This document shows, piece after piece, positions 45,592-54,927 of a stretch of 64,000 nucleotides of DNA (position 1 is its first letter; every line of letters begins with the position of its first letter). This stretch comes from a bacterium. Lineage in GTDB: Bacteria; Electryoneota; RPQS01. The translations under genes and the position numbers were made by a program. Under the pieces are notes generated by a model that ran no database searches, was not told the origin of the DNA, and saw only the letters and a program-made list of their open reading frames with translations. The stretch covers positions 342,806-406,805 of the forward strand of contig JAHDVH010000003.1 of the NCBI GenBank assembly GCA_023382385.1. The letters are read 5' to 3'.

Positions 45592-47049
45592 ATGTCGCAA
45601 CAAGTTCTGGAAAAACCCCATTCCTTCTACGATAAGTTTGAGCGCAAGGGAGGACCGCAGAAGACCACGCACTACTGTCCGGGCTGCGGTCACGGCAATG
45701 TGCACAAACTGATTGCCGAAACCATTGATGAAATGGGACTCGCGGACAACACGGTATTCGTGTCTCCCGTAGGCTGCTCAGTCTTTGCATATTACTACTT
45801 TGATGTCGGCAACATTCAGGCCGCACATGGCCGGGCTCCTGCGGTCGGCACCGGAGTCAAGCGTACGCGCCACAATTCCATCGTCATCTCGTATCAGGGT
45901 GACGGTGACCTCGCTTCCATCGGCACCGCTGAGATTATTCATGCGGCAAATCGCGGCGAGCAGATGACTGTGTTCTTCATCAACAACGGCATCTACGGAA
46001 TGACCGGCGGTCAAATGGCTGCGACCAGTCTGTTGGGTCAGAAGACCGCAACGACACCGTATGGCAGAACAGTGGAAAATGAGGGCTACCCAATCCACAT
46101 GGCCGAAGTCATTGCCACGCTCGAAGCGCCCGTGTTCGTGGCCCGCACGCATCTCGCCGACTTGAAAGGCATCATGAACACGCGCAAGTGCGTCCGCAAG
46201 GCGGTTGAAGCACAGGTTAAGGGGAAAGGATTCACGTTTGTCGAGATTCTCTCTCCCTGCCCGACCGGCTGGAAGATGGACACGCAGACGGCATGCGAGT
46301 ATATCCTGTCGCAAATGCTGCCGGTGTTCCCTGACAAGGTCTTCAAGGATGTCATCGCCGAACGCGAAAGTTATTTCAGAGAGAACATCGAGCTTACGGA
46401 TGAACAAATCCTCGAGACGCTGGAACTCGGGCAACTTGGCGAGCCGTTTCCCTATGTCAAGGATTTTGTCGAGAATTTCCCGACTACGAAGTTCAAGTTC
46501 GCGGGTTTTGGCGGACAAGGCGTCTTGACAGCGGGCGCGATTCTGGCCGCCCTCGGCATGCAGGAACATCTTAAGGTTTCGTGGATTCCGTCTTATGGAC
46601 CGGAAATGCGTGGCGGGACCGCGAATGCTTCTGTGGTCTTATCGACGAAACCGGTCGGCTCGCCGATGGTGGTGAAGCCGGATGTGCTGGCGGTCATGAA
46701 TGACCCCTCAATGGACGCCTTTGAAGCTACGGTGCGACCCGGCGGGTTGATGATTGTGAACAACACAATCATTTCACGAAAGGCCAAACGCACCGACATC
46801 GATGTGCTCTATATGCCTTTGACTGGTATCGCGGATGAACTGGGGCTGAAAGCCTCCGCAAACATGGTGCTGCTCGGCGCCTATCTCGAATACAGCAAGC
46901 TCTTGCCGGTTGAGCATCTCAAGCAGATTGTTCCCAAGGGACTGAAACGCAAACAGCTGGGCGAGCAGAACATTGTCGCCGTCGAAGCGGGCGCAAAGTG
47001 GATTCGCGACAACGTCAAGCGCAAAGTTGCGGAACCCGCGCTGGCATAG
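45592..47049 (+). CDS. 2-oxoacid:ferredoxin oxidoreductase, fused beta and gamma subunits
   Basis: 485 residues. Residues 1-270 form the thiamine-diphosphate-binding beta subunit (CPGCGHGNVHK, then the GDGD...N motif in YQGDGDLASIG and NNGIYGMTGGQMA). From about 300 a complete gamma domain begins (FAGFGGQGVLTAGAILA) and runs to the end. In many organisms these are separate polypeptides. GGAGG precedes the ATG and only 10 nt separate it from the alpha gene. It ends at a hairpin shared with the malic enzyme gene. Confidence 0.92.
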   Translation: MSQQVLEKPHSFYDKFERKGGPQKTTHYCPGCGHGNVHKLIAETIDEMGLADNTVFVSPVGCSVFAYYYFDVGNIQAAHGRAPAVGTGVKRTRHNSIVISYQGDGDLASIGTAEIIHAANRGEQMTVFFINNGIYGMTGGQMAATSLLGQKTATTPYGRTVENEGYPIHMAEVIATLEAPVFVARTHLADLKGIMNTRKCVRKAVEAQVKGKGFTFVEILSPCPTGWKMDTQTACEYILSQMLPVFPDKVFKDVIAERESYFRENIELTDEQILETLELGQLGEPFPYVKDFVENFPTTKFKFAGFGGQGVLTAGAILAALGMQEHLKVSWIPSYGPEMRGGTANASVVLSTKPVGSPMVVKPDVLAVMNDPSMDAFEATVRPGGLMIVNNTIISRKAKRTDIDVLYMPLTGIADELGLKASANMVLLGAYLEYSKLLPVEHLKQIVPKGLKRKQLGEQNIVAVEAGAKWIRDNVKRKVAEPALA

Positions 47050-47072
47050 AGAGAATCATCGTCAGTTATGTA

Positions 47073-47100
47073 AAAGGGCTTGCCGTTCGGCAAGCCCTTT
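47073..47100. terminator. bidirectional terminator between convergent genes
   Basis: Perfect 12-bp stem AAAGGGCTTGCC with its complement around GTTC. A-rich and T-rich ends on the two sides suit termination of both converging operons. Confidence 0.88.
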
Positions 47101-47124
47101 CGATTGATACGTATCTCTATAGTG

Positions 47125-49404
47125 TCAGTGCCGCGCGTCCACCGCCGCGTAGGCCGCCATCTGCACGATATCGTTGACGGCGCAATCAGGCTGGAGAATG
47201 TGTACCGCATGACTCATTCCCATCAAGATTGGGCCGATCGCCGTTGCTCCGCTCAACTCGGTCAACAGCCTGAAGGCAATGTTGCCACTGTTCAGATCGG
47301 GGAAGATAAGTACGTTGGCCGCTCCGCCCTTCAATGTGGAGAACGGGTAGAGAGTCTGAATGATTGATTCATCCAGCGCCGTATCCGCCTGCATCTCCCC
47401 ATCGATAACGATGTCCGGTCGCAGCTTCCTCACGATACGCACGGCTTCCGCAACTTTGCGTGAGGCCTCATGCGGAACATTGCCGAAGTCTGAGAAGCTC
47501 AGCATTGCGACGCGCGGCTCACTCTTGAAGTTCGCACGCACAGTGTCCGCCGACAATATCGCGATTTCGGCAAGGTCTTCCGCCGTTTTCAGCTCGACAT
47601 TGACTCCAACATCGGCCAGATACAGGTTTCTGTTCTTGAAGACCAGCGCATACATCGCAGCGACATGATTAACACCGGGCTTCTTCGGCAGGACTTGCAG
47701 CGCCGGACGCACGGTGTCCGAGTAGTGCTGCGAGATACCCGCGACCAAAGCGTCCGCGCGGCCTTCACGGAGCAGCATCGGTCCAAGATAATTGGGATTC
47801 CGAACCAGCTTGCGAGCTTCCATCAGCGTCATCCCCTTCCGCCTGCGCAAATCCCAGAGCTTCCCGGCAAGATTTTCGACTTCGGGGAACGTCATGCGCT
47901 GGGGATCCAAGATCTCCATTTCAGCGAGGCTGATCCCCAATTCCTTCGCATGTTCATGGATGACATCACGATCACCAATCAAGAGCGGATAGCCGATTCC
48001 TTCCTTGACAATCAAACCTGCGGCCCGCAACACCTTGGGGTGACTGCCTTCCGGCAAAACAATTCGCTTGCGATTGAGTCGCGCCTGATCGATAAAGATG
48101 CGCGTGACGTGCCGGCCGCTCCCGAGCAACTTCTCGAGATGATTGTGATACGCGGCGAAATCCTTGATGGGTTTCCGTGCAACACCGGATTCTCCCGCTG
48201 CGCGGGCCACCGCAACTGCGACGCGCAAAAGCACCCGGTGATCCATCGGCTTCGGAATCACGTACTCGCGTCCGAAGTGCAGATAGTCGAGGCCGTAGGC
48301 CGCACTTACGTAGTCGGGAACATCTTCCATAGCAAGCTCAGCCAGTGCGCGCGACGCCGCCATCTTCATCTCTTCGTTGATTTGCGTGGCGTGGCAATCG
48401 AGTGCTCCGCGGAAGATTGCGGGGAATCCGAGCACATTGTTGATCTGATTCGGGAAGTCGCTGCGGCCTGTGCAGACAATCGCATCGGGGCACGCTTCTT
48501 TGGCATCGCGATAGGCAATCTCAGGATCGGGATTAGCGAGCGCGAAGATGATTGGCTGCTTTGCCATCGACTTTACCATCTCTGGCTTGACTACACCTCC
48601 GACGGAACAGCCGATGAACACGTCCGCGCCGACCATCGCTTCGGCCAGCGTGTTTGCCGAGGTTTCGCGGGCGAAAGCCGCCTTGTAGGGATTGTAGCGC
48701 TTATGTCCTTCGGCCATGTCCTCGCGGTCAAGGCGCAGTGTTCCCTTCGTATCGCACATCAATATGTTCGCAGGATTCACACCCAGCGATATATACATCT
48801 TCGCGCAGGCGATAGCCGAGGCTCCTGCGCCGTTTACGACGACCTTGACCTGCTTGATATCCTTCTCGACCAGCTTCAGAGCGTTGAGCAGGCCCGCACC
48901 CGAAATGATTGCCGTGCCGTGCTGATCATCGTGGAAGACGGGGATTCCCATCGTCTTCTTGAGGGTTTCTTCGATATAGAAACACGCGGGCGCAGCAATA
49001 TCCTCAAGGTTTATTGCGCCGAAAGTCGGTTCAAGCAGCTGGCAGGCTCGAATGACTTCCTCTGGATCTTCGCTGTTGATTTCGATGTCGAAGACATCGA
49101 CCGCAGCGAATCGTTTGAACAATACTCCTTTGCCTTCCATGACCGGCTTGCCCGCCAGCGCTCCAATGTTTCCAAGCCCGAGCACGGCCGTTCCGTTTGA
49201 GACAACCGCAACGAGATTCTGCCGCGCCGTGTACTCCGATACGAGCTCTGGATTCTTCTCGATTCTCAAACACGGTTCGGCAACTCCCGGACTGTAGGCA
49301 AGCGACAGATCATATTGCGTTTCGACCGGTTTGGTCGGTATGACTTCAATCTTCCCCTTCGGTTCTCGACTATGATATTCGAGGGCATCTTCTGCTAATG
49401 ACAT
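47125..49404 (-). CDS. maeB: NAD(P)-dependent malic enzyme with phosphotransacetylase-like domain
   Basis: 759 residues, the usual MaeB length. The malic enzyme part (1-425) has [32 protein letters not shown] and the NAD(P) loop. The C-terminal part (430-759) is phosphotransacetylase-like ([16 protein letters not shown]). It converts malate to pyruvate and CO2, and the second domain normally senses acetyl-CoA. It stands alone on the minus strand. A TGTGA-N6-TCATT sequence 35-50 nt upstream may be a degenerate CRP-like site. Confidence 0.96.
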   Translation of the reverse strand: MSLAEDALEYHSREPKGKIEVIPTKPVETQYDLSLAYSPGVAEPCLRIEKNPELVSEYTARQNLVAVVSNGTAVLGLGNIGALAGKPVMEGKGVLFKRFAAVDVFDIEINSEDPEEVIRACQLLEPTFGAINLEDIAAPACFYIEETLKKTMGIPVFHDDQHGTAIISGAGLLNALKLVEKDIKQVKVVVNGAGASAIACAKMYISLGVNPANILMCDTKGTLRLDREDMAEGHKRYNPYKAAFARETSANTLAEAMVGADVFIGCSVGGVVKPEMVKSMAKQPIIFALANPDPEIAYRDAKEACPDAIVCTGRSDFPNQINNVLGFPAIFRGALDCHATQINEEMKMAASRALAELAMEDVPDYVSAAYGLDYLHFGREYVIPKPMDHRVLLRVAVAVARAAGESGVARKPIKDFAAYHNHLEKLLGSGRHVTRIFIDQARLNRKRIVLPEGSHPKVLRAAGLIVKEGIGYPLLIGDRDVIHEHAKELGISLAEMEILDPQRMTFPEVENLAGKLWDLRRRKGMTLMEARKLVRNPNYLGPMLLREGRADALVAGISQHYSDTVRPALQVLPKKPGVNHVAAMYALVFKNRNLYLADVGVNVELKTAEDLAEIAILSADTVRANFKSEPRVAMLSFSDFGNVPHEASRKVAEAVRIVRKLRPDIVIDGEMQADTALDESIIQTLYPFSTLKGGAANVLIFPDLNSGNIAFRLLTELSGATAIGPILMGMSHAVHILQPDCAVNDIVQMAAYAAVDARH

Positions 49405-49438
49405 CTTTCCTTACTCCTGAATTTCAAGCAACAGTGCT

Positions 49439-49454
49439 TGTGAAATTTTTCATT
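49439..49454. promoter_or_regulatory. degenerate CRP-like site
   Basis: TGTGA-AATTTT-TCATT between the malic enzyme and ArsR genes. It has one perfect arm and two mismatches in the other. It is weaker than the two perfect sites at 14000 and 54928. Confidence 0.3.
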
Positions 49455-49562
49455 AATATACGATTTGGCCCCGTAGGATGCTCGTTTCAGCACCTTAATT
49501 GCGCTGTTTACGCAACTATTTGTCGCATTGTCACATTTCAGACGAGAAATTTGCCCGAGGGC

Positions 49563-49591
49563 TTGACAAGCTTGACTGCAATTTGTATATT
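49563..49591 (+). promoter_or_regulatory. sigma-70-type promoter of the sulfur operon
   Basis: TTGACA and TATATT with 17 nt between them. The predicted transcript starts near 49598, about 25 nt before the ArsR start. Confidence 0.75.
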
Positions 49592-49599
49592 CAAATATT

Positions 49600-49613
49600 C
49601 AATTGATTAATTG
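49600..49613. promoter_or_regulatory. possible ArsR autoregulatory operator
   Basis: CAATT-GATT-AATTG inverted repeat at the predicted transcription start. Together with the adjoining ATATTCAAATATTCAA it resembles AT-rich ArsR-family operators and lies just before the arsR-like gene. Confidence 0.45.
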
Positions 49614-49622
49614 AGACAAGAA

Positions 49623-50309
49623 ATGACACATTTTGATCGTCTGCGCGACAACCTAAGTTCAGAATTCTCCAAAATTGGCAGAGTCCTCTCCAGCCCTAAG
49701 CGAATTGAAATCATTGAGTTGCTGTTCCAGTGTCCCAAGAGCGTCGAGACACTTGCCGAGAATACCGGAATGAGTCTCGCCAATACTTCCCAGCATCTAC
49801 AAGTGCTGAGAGGCGCCGGAATGGTCGAGGCCCAAAGGAGCGGCACCTACATGATTTATCAGCTCGCGAGTCCGCTCGTCCATGAGTTGGTCAGTATGGT
49901 TCGACAGGTCGCCGAGACGCACCTTGCCGATGTGGACAGAGCGCTCGCCAAAATCAGAGAAGGCACGACAGACCTCGAGAATATCGATCGCACACAGTTG
50001 ATGCAGCGCGCCAAGGAGGGCAAGGTTATCGTCTTGGATGTCCGCCCGCAGGACGAATATAATGCCGCCCATCTGCCATTTGCGGTGTCAATCCCGCTCG
50101 CAAAACTTGAGAAGCAGTTGGCGACTCTGCCGCGCGACCAGCAAATCGTCGCCTATTGCCGGGGACCATATTGTCTGCTGGCCGGCGAAGCCGTTCGCCT
50201 GCTCAAGCACAAGGGTTTCAAAGCAACTCACATTCGTGATGGAGTCGGCGAGTGGAAAGCACATGGACTCCCTTTGGAAACAGGCTCCGAAAAAGGGTCC
50301 GAAAAGTAA
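49623..50309 (+). CDS. ArsR-family repressor fused to a rhodanese domain
   Basis: 228 residues. Residues 10-95 form an ArsR winged HTH (SSPKRIEIIELLFQCPKSV, GMSLANTSQHLQVLRGAGMV). Residues 120-220 are a rhodanese domain with VLDVRPQDEYNAAHLP and active Cys in AYCRGPYC. This fusion is known in bacteria and fits a sensor of reactive sulfur that is read by the rhodanese cysteine (inference). An ATG at 49623 is preferred over the TTG at 49611, which sits inside the possible operator. It opens the sulfur island. Confidence 0.9.
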   Translation: MTHFDRLRDNLSSEFSKIGRVLSSPKRIEIIELLFQCPKSVETLAENTGMSLANTSQHLQVLRGAGMVEAQRSGTYMIYQLASPLVHELVSMVRQVAETHLADVDRALAKIREGTTDLENIDRTQLMQRAKEGKVIVLDVRPQDEYNAAHLPFAVSIPLAKLEKQLATLPRDQQIVAYCRGPYCLLAGEAVRLLKHKGFKATHIRDGVGEWKAHGLPLETGSEKGSEK

Positions 50310-50338
50310 ACCTTCTAAACTAAGAATAGAAAAGAATC

Positions 50339-50701
50339 ATGGGACTGATTGAAAAGCTCTTCGGAAGTTCGAAGGGCGTAAAACCGCTTGAAACAAGCGA
50401 TGAGACGTTTGAGACAGATGTATTGAACTCTGACCTGCCGGTGATGCTCGACCTCTGGTCGCCGGGCTGCATGCCCTGCCAGGTTCTGGGCGGAATGCTC
50501 AGGGAACTTGCACCCGAGTATGCGGATCGAGTCAAAATCCTCAAGCTGAATGTCTCGCAGAATATGCAGACAGCTATGAAATTTCAGGTGCGCGGGGTTC
50601 CGACAGTGCTGTTCTTTAAGAAAGGCAAAGTCGTTGACCAGATGGTGGGACTTGCTCCCATGGATGTTCTGCGTCAGCGACTTGATCGTCTGGCGGCCTA
50701 A
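50339..50701 (+). CDS. thioredoxin with CMPC active site
   Basis: 120 residues with the thioredoxin fold. The redox motif is GCMPC rather than WCGPC: Trp and Gly are replaced while both cysteines remain. The cis-proline GVPT is intact. It is preceded by a 29-nt gap from the ArsR-rhodanese gene and followed by the octaheme cytochrome, so it may act on sulfane sulfur or cysteine persulfides in this island rather than as a general reductant (inference). Confidence 0.85.
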   Translation: MGLIEKLFGSSKGVKPLETSDETFETDVLNSDLPVMLDLWSPGCMPCQVLGGMLRELAPEYADRVKILKLNVSQNMQTAMKFQVRGVPTVLFFKKGKVVDQMVGLAPMDVLRQRLDRLAA

Positions 50702-50744
50702 GCCGGAGAATCATTAGCACACACTCTCACACGACCTCTTTTGT

Positions 50745-52310
50745 ATGCGACGACTTCTCTTTTCACTGGCATTGCTCTCCGCACTGATCATGCTGGTGAT
50801 AAACATACTGCCGGAACCGGGCGGCGAACGCACTCCGCATGAGATACTGCGAGCAAAACACTCGGTAACGCGCAAGCCATCCGTTGATCACGCGAAGTTC
50901 TCCGTGCTGGACGGACCCTTCGAAAATCCTCAAGACGTCACCCGTGTCTGCATCTCCTGCCACACGGAACGGCACATTGAGGTGATGCAATCCTCACACT
51001 GGAACTGGGAACGCATCGAATACATCGAAGGTAAAGGCATCCGCAAAGTTGGTAAGAAGAACATCCTGAATAACTACTGTATCGGGATTTCCGGAAACGA
51101 GCAGGCATGCAACCGCTGTCATATCGGATACGGTTACGGCGATGCTTCGTTCGACTTCAAGAATCCCTACAATGTGGATTGTCTGGCCTGTCACGACCAA
51201 AGCAATCTCTACATGAAGGCCGGCGCCGGAATGCCTGACCCGAATGTGGACCTTGCAAAAGTGGCAAAAGACGTCGGGGCGCCGACGCGCACCAACTGCG
51301 GAACCTGCCACTTCTTCGGTGGCGGCGGCAATAACGTGAAGCACGGTGATCTTGAGATGGCGCTGTTCGAGCCGTCGCGTGAAATGGATGTGCATATGGC
51401 AGTCGACGGCGTGAATATGCAGTGTGTGGCCTGTCATACTGCGGAACAGCACCAAATGCTGGGTAAGCTGTATTCCGTATCTTCAATGAATCGCGACCGT
51501 GTTTCATGTGAAACATGCCACGGCGGTCTGCCGCACGCAGACAAGGTTTTGAATAATCACACGCTTAAAGTCTCCTGCCAGACCTGCCACATTCCAACCT
51601 ACGCAAAAGACCATCCGACAAAACTGCAATGGGATTGGTCCACGGCCGGCCAGCTGCAAGACGGCAAACCATTCAGTCAGGTGGATGACCAGTTAGGTGT
51701 CGAAACCTACATGTCCACCAAGGGTTCATTTGTCTGGGGCAAGAACATCAAACCTGAATATGCATGGTTTAACGGCACGGCTTCGCATTACTTGCTCGGG
51801 GATACTTTTGATCCGGCGGATACGCTGCAGATGAATTCGCTCCGCGGTTCGTACGACGATCCCGACGCGAAAGTTGTTCCCGTCAAGATACATCGCGCGA
51901 AGCAGATCTACGACGTAGAACATAACTACCTGATTCAGCCGAAGACTGTCACAAATCATCCCGGAGACAGCGCGTTCTGGAGAGAGTTTGACTGGCAACG
52001 TGCGTCCGCCGCAGGCATGCGTGAAGTCGGACTTCCCTACAGCGGCAAGTTTGATTTCGCGCAGACTGTGATGTACTGGCCGATTAACCATATGGTCGCG
52101 CCGGCCAGCAAGTCCGTGACATGCGCTGAGTGTCACACGCGCCAAGGCGGGAGACTTGAGGGCCTGAACGATTTTTATATGCCGGGCCGCGATCGTGTGT
52201 TATGGATTGATCGGGCGGGAGCAGGACTTCTGGTGTTGACCATTCTCGGCATATTGGTTCACGGTACCGCACGCTTTATCGTATCGCGCAGACGGAACGG
52301 GGGACACTAA
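50745..52310 (+). CDS. octaheme cytochrome c, tetrathionate-reductase (OTR) family
   Basis: 521 residues with an N-terminal signal anchor (LLFSLALLSALIMLVINILP) and a C-terminal membrane helix (AGAGLLVLTILGILVHGTA). Eight CxxCH sites: CISCH, CNRCH, CLACH, CGTCH, CVACH, CETCH, CQTCH, CAECH. The arrangement NxxxCGxCHFxGGGGNNVKHGDL is characteristic of the octaheme tetrathionate reductase family described from Shewanella, which reduces tetrathionate and, in vitro, nitrite and hydroxylamine. A membrane cytochrome b starts one base after its stop. With rhodanese and thiosulfate-transport genes around it, a sulfur-oxyanion substrate is likely. Confidence 0.88.
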   Translation: MRRLLFSLALLSALIMLVINILPEPGGERTPHEILRAKHSVTRKPSVDHAKFSVLDGPFENPQDVTRVCISCHTERHIEVMQSSHWNWERIEYIEGKGIRKVGKKNILNNYCIGISGNEQACNRCHIGYGYGDASFDFKNPYNVDCLACHDQSNLYMKAGAGMPDPNVDLAKVAKDVGAPTRTNCGTCHFFGGGGNNVKHGDLEMALFEPSREMDVHMAVDGVNMQCVACHTAEQHQMLGKLYSVSSMNRDRVSCETCHGGLPHADKVLNNHTLKVSCQTCHIPTYAKDHPTKLQWDWSTAGQLQDGKPFSQVDDQLGVETYMSTKGSFVWGKNIKPEYAWFNGTASHYLLGDTFDPADTLQMNSLRGSYDDPDAKVVPVKIHRAKQIYDVEHNYLIQPKTVTNHPGDSAFWREFDWQRASAAGMREVGLPYSGKFDFAQTVMYWPINHMVAPASKSVTCAECHTRQGGRLEGLNDFYMPGRDRVLWIDRAGAGLLVLTILGILVHGTARFIVSRRRNGGH

Positions 52311-52970
52311 ATGAAACGCGAATTAGTCTATCCGGTCTTTGAACGCTTTTGGCATTGGACGCAGGCCGCGCTGATTATTCTGTTAGGTGTCACAGGCTTC
52401 GAAATTCACGGTTCACTCCATTTCTTCGGGTTCCGGCAGGCGGTCAACATTCACTCTGTCGCAGCCATCGCATTTCTGATCCTGATCTGCTTCGCCGTGT
52501 TCTGGCATTTAACCAGCGGTGCGTGGCGACAGTATCTTCCCACATCCACTAACATCAGGGCGCAAGTGGACTATTACGTAACGGGCATTTTCCGCGGCGC
52601 TCCGCATCCGACGAAGAGAAGCGTGCTGAGCAAGCTCAACCCTTTGCAGAAACTCGTCTATGCCGGGCTGAAGGTCCTGGTCATTCCCCTGATGGTCACG
52701 ACCGGTCTTATCTACATGTTCTATCGCTATCCGCAGCAATATGAAGTCATCAGTCTGAATATTGAAGGGCTGTCTGTGGTGGCGGCAATTCATACGCTTG
52801 GTGCGTTCCTCTTGGTCACATTTCTGATTGCACACCTCTACTTGACGACCACCGGCACCACGCCCACTGCAAACCTCAAGGCCATGGTCACAGGCTACGA
52901 AGACCTGCCCGACGAGCAGGCCGTCGCACACGAACGAAATCTCCTGCTAAAAACGGAAACGGTTAGCTGA
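52311..52970 (+). CDS. di-heme membrane cytochrome b (b561/PhsC-like)
   Basis: 219 residues with four transmembrane helices and paired histidines (ERFWHWTQ, VNIHSVAAI, VFWHLTSG, AIHTLGA, LIAHLYLT). It belongs to the cytochrome b561 / thiosulfate reductase cytochrome b group that moves electrons from quinol to a periplasmic cytochrome. It abuts the octaheme gene and overlaps the next start (TGATG), so it is the membrane partner of the octaheme protein. Confidence 0.9.
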   Translation: MKRELVYPVFERFWHWTQAALIILLGVTGFEIHGSLHFFGFRQAVNIHSVAAIAFLILICFAVFWHLTSGAWRQYLPTSTNIRAQVDYYVTGIFRGAPHPTKRSVLSKLNPLQKLVYAGLKVLVIPLMVTTGLIYMFYRYPQQYEVISLNIEGLSVVAAIHTLGAFLLVTFLIAHLYLTTTGTTPTANLKAMVTGYEDLPDEQAVAHERNLLLKTETVS

Positions 52971-53491
52971 TGGAACACCGTACAACCAAATACATGAACC
53001 CGTATCTGGCAGGTTTCCTGCTCGGACTGGTTCTCTTAGGAAGCATCTTCATTACGGGGCGTGGACTCGGTGCCAGCGGCGCAATCAAGGATACGATTGT
53101 GTCCGTTGTGAGCGGCATCGCTCCTGAGCATGCCGCGGAGTCGCCCTACTACGGCCCGCTCATCGCCGATCAAGAGCACAGTCCGATGAAATCCTGGCTC
53201 GTGTTTGAGCTAATCGGCGTGCTGATCGGTGCCTTCGTATCCGGACTGATCTCAGATCGGCTCGGCTTTCGCAGCGAAGGCGGACCACGAATTCAGAACA
53301 AAACACGCTGGATGTTCGCGGTCATGGGTGGTGCGCTGTTTGCCATCGGTGCGCAGTTCGCCCGAGGCTGTACAAGCGGAGCTGCCTTAAGCGGTATGGC
53401 CGTGCTTTCCACCGCCGGCTTTGTGACCATGCTGGCGATTTTCGGAACGGGGTATCTGGTCGCTTTCTTTTTCCGCAGATTGTGGATCTGA
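52970..53491 (+). CDS. YeeE/YedE-family sulfur transporter, first half
   Basis: 173 residues with four or five hydrophobic segments. The motif ARGCTSGAALSG contains the conserved cysteine of the YeeE/YedE (TsuA) thiosulfate transporter family. In TsuA two such halves are joined; here the second half is the next gene. The start overlaps the cytochrome b stop by one base. Confidence 0.87.
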   Translation: MEHRTTKYMNPYLAGFLLGLVLLGSIFITGRGLGASGAIKDTIVSVVSGIAPEHAAESPYYGPLIADQEHSPMKSWLVFELIGVLIGAFVSGLISDRLGFRSEGGPRIQNKTRWMFAVMGGALFAIGAQFARGCTSGAALSGMAVLSTAGFVTMLAIFGTGYLVAFFFRRLWI

Positions 53492-53509
53492 ACAAACGGG
53501 AGCTGTTCC

Positions 53510-54697
53510 ATGGGACCATTTGTGCCGGATCCAATCTCTTTTGAGCTAAACTTAGTTATCGCGTTGCTGATAGGTATCGCCTTTGGATTCGTTCTCGAGC
53601 AAGCCGGCTTCTCTTCGTCACGCAAACTTGCCGGACTGTTTTACGGATATGACTTCACGGTGTTGCGGGTCTTCTTCTCAGCGGCCGTCACGGCTATGGG
53701 CGGAATTCTGCTATTAGGCTTTGCAGGCTTACTCGACACGGAGGCAATATACATTAATCCGCTCTGGTTGTGGCCAGCTGTCGTCGGTGGAGCCATCATG
53801 GGTGTTGGTTTTATTCTCGGAGGATACTGCCCGGGGACCAGCTTCTCAGCTGCGGCAATTGGTAAAATTGATGCGTTGTTCTTCATCGGTGGGCTGTTTC
53901 TCGGAGTGTTTGTCTTTGCCGAGATGTTTCCTGCCTGGGAAGAGTTCTATTACTCGTCGGCCTTCGGACCCGTCAGAGTCTTTGACACTTTGGGACTCTC
54001 GATCGGCTGGTTCGCGTTCTTGCTGATTGTTATCGCGCTCTCCGCATTCGCCGTCACCAGCTGGATTGAGAAGCGCGTTAGCGCAAGTGCCCCGTCACGG
54101 CAATTCCGCTTGCGTCCCCACTCCATCGCCGCCGTAGCCACCGTGCTCGCCGGCGTGCTGCTGATTTCGCTGCCGGATAGGAAGTCGCGCGTATTGGCAA
54201 TGGTCACAGCAGCCGAGCACCTCGCCGCGTGTGAGACTGCGTTCATGACAGCCGATGAACTCGCCTTTCGGATTATTGACCGCGAACCGAACATTCAAAT
54301 CGTTGACGTGCGCGATTCTGCTGCCTTCAACTCGTTCGCTCTGCCCGGAGCGATGAACATTCAAGTCCGTAATCTGTTCGACAAGGAATGGAATCGCCTG
54401 TTTGCACGCAGGCACGTCAAGAAGGTGCTGGTTGCCGAACACGAGAGTGACGCAATTGCAGCGTATCACGTTCTGGATGAGCTGGGATATTCCAACCTCG
54501 CTGTCCTCCAAGGTGGCCTGCCTCTCTTCAAGCAGGACATCTTATCCGAATCAACGCATGAAGCCGTGCCGCTTCACGAAGATGTAGCTGAATTTCGCAT
54601 GAGTGCGCGAGAGACTATCAATAAACTCATCGAACAGGAACGGCAGAAACCTCCCGCTGTGGAGAAGAAGCCCAAGAAGGTGATTGGCGGCTGCTAA
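53510..54697 (+). CDS. YeeE/YedE-family transporter half fused to a rhodanese-like domain lacking the active cysteine
   Basis: 395 residues. The N-terminal 190 residues form the second YeeE half with GGYCPGTSFSAAA, its conserved cysteine. About 205-225 is a further membrane helix. The last 150 residues are rhodanese-like (IQIVDVRDSAAFNSFALPGA), but the active-site loop reads VAEHESDAI with no cysteine, so the domain probably binds rather than transfers sulfur. The final residue is Cys (VIGGC). A GGGAG site precedes the ATG. It completes the sulfur island. Confidence 0.85.
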   Translation: MGPFVPDPISFELNLVIALLIGIAFGFVLEQAGFSSSRKLAGLFYGYDFTVLRVFFSAAVTAMGGILLLGFAGLLDTEAIYINPLWLWPAVVGGAIMGVGFILGGYCPGTSFSAAAIGKIDALFFIGGLFLGVFVFAEMFPAWEEFYYSSAFGPVRVFDTLGLSIGWFAFLLIVIALSAFAVTSWIEKRVSASAPSRQFRLRPHSIAAVATVLAGVLLISLPDRKSRVLAMVTAAEHLAACETAFMTADELAFRIIDREPNIQIVDVRDSAAFNSFALPGAMNIQVRNLFDKEWNRLFARRHVKKVLVAEHESDAIAAYHVLDELGYSNLAVLQGGLPLFKQDILSESTHEAVPLHEDVAEFRMSARETINKLIEQERQKPPAVEKKPKKVIGGC

Positions 54698-54715
54698 AAT
54701 CATCCTGCGAATGTC

Positions 54716-54743
54716 AAAAGGCCCGCACTTGTGCGGGCCTTTT
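54716..54743 (+). terminator. intrinsic terminator of the sulfur operon
   Basis: Perfect stem AAAAGGCCCGCAC with its complement, 19 nt past the stop codon, ending in TTTTCTTCT. Confidence 0.88.
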
Positions 54744-54927
54744 CTTCTGCCTTATGCTTTTCTATTTCCCCAAAAAGCGGCTAACGTTTAGTATTAGAGC
54801 ACCATTGTGCTCAATTTGAGGCATATGAGCCAGAATAGGAGAATTTGTATCTGATTTTAAGCTCCTGTGAAAGCTGGACTCCCCGTTATGTAAGAGAGTC
54901 ACAATCGGAGCCGCTCCCCTTTCCTTT

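Noticed and set aside
53510-54697. Frameshift splitting one YeeE gene into two
   Set aside because: Each half has its own ribosome site and start, with an 18-nt gap and intact ends, so two genes are the simpler reading.
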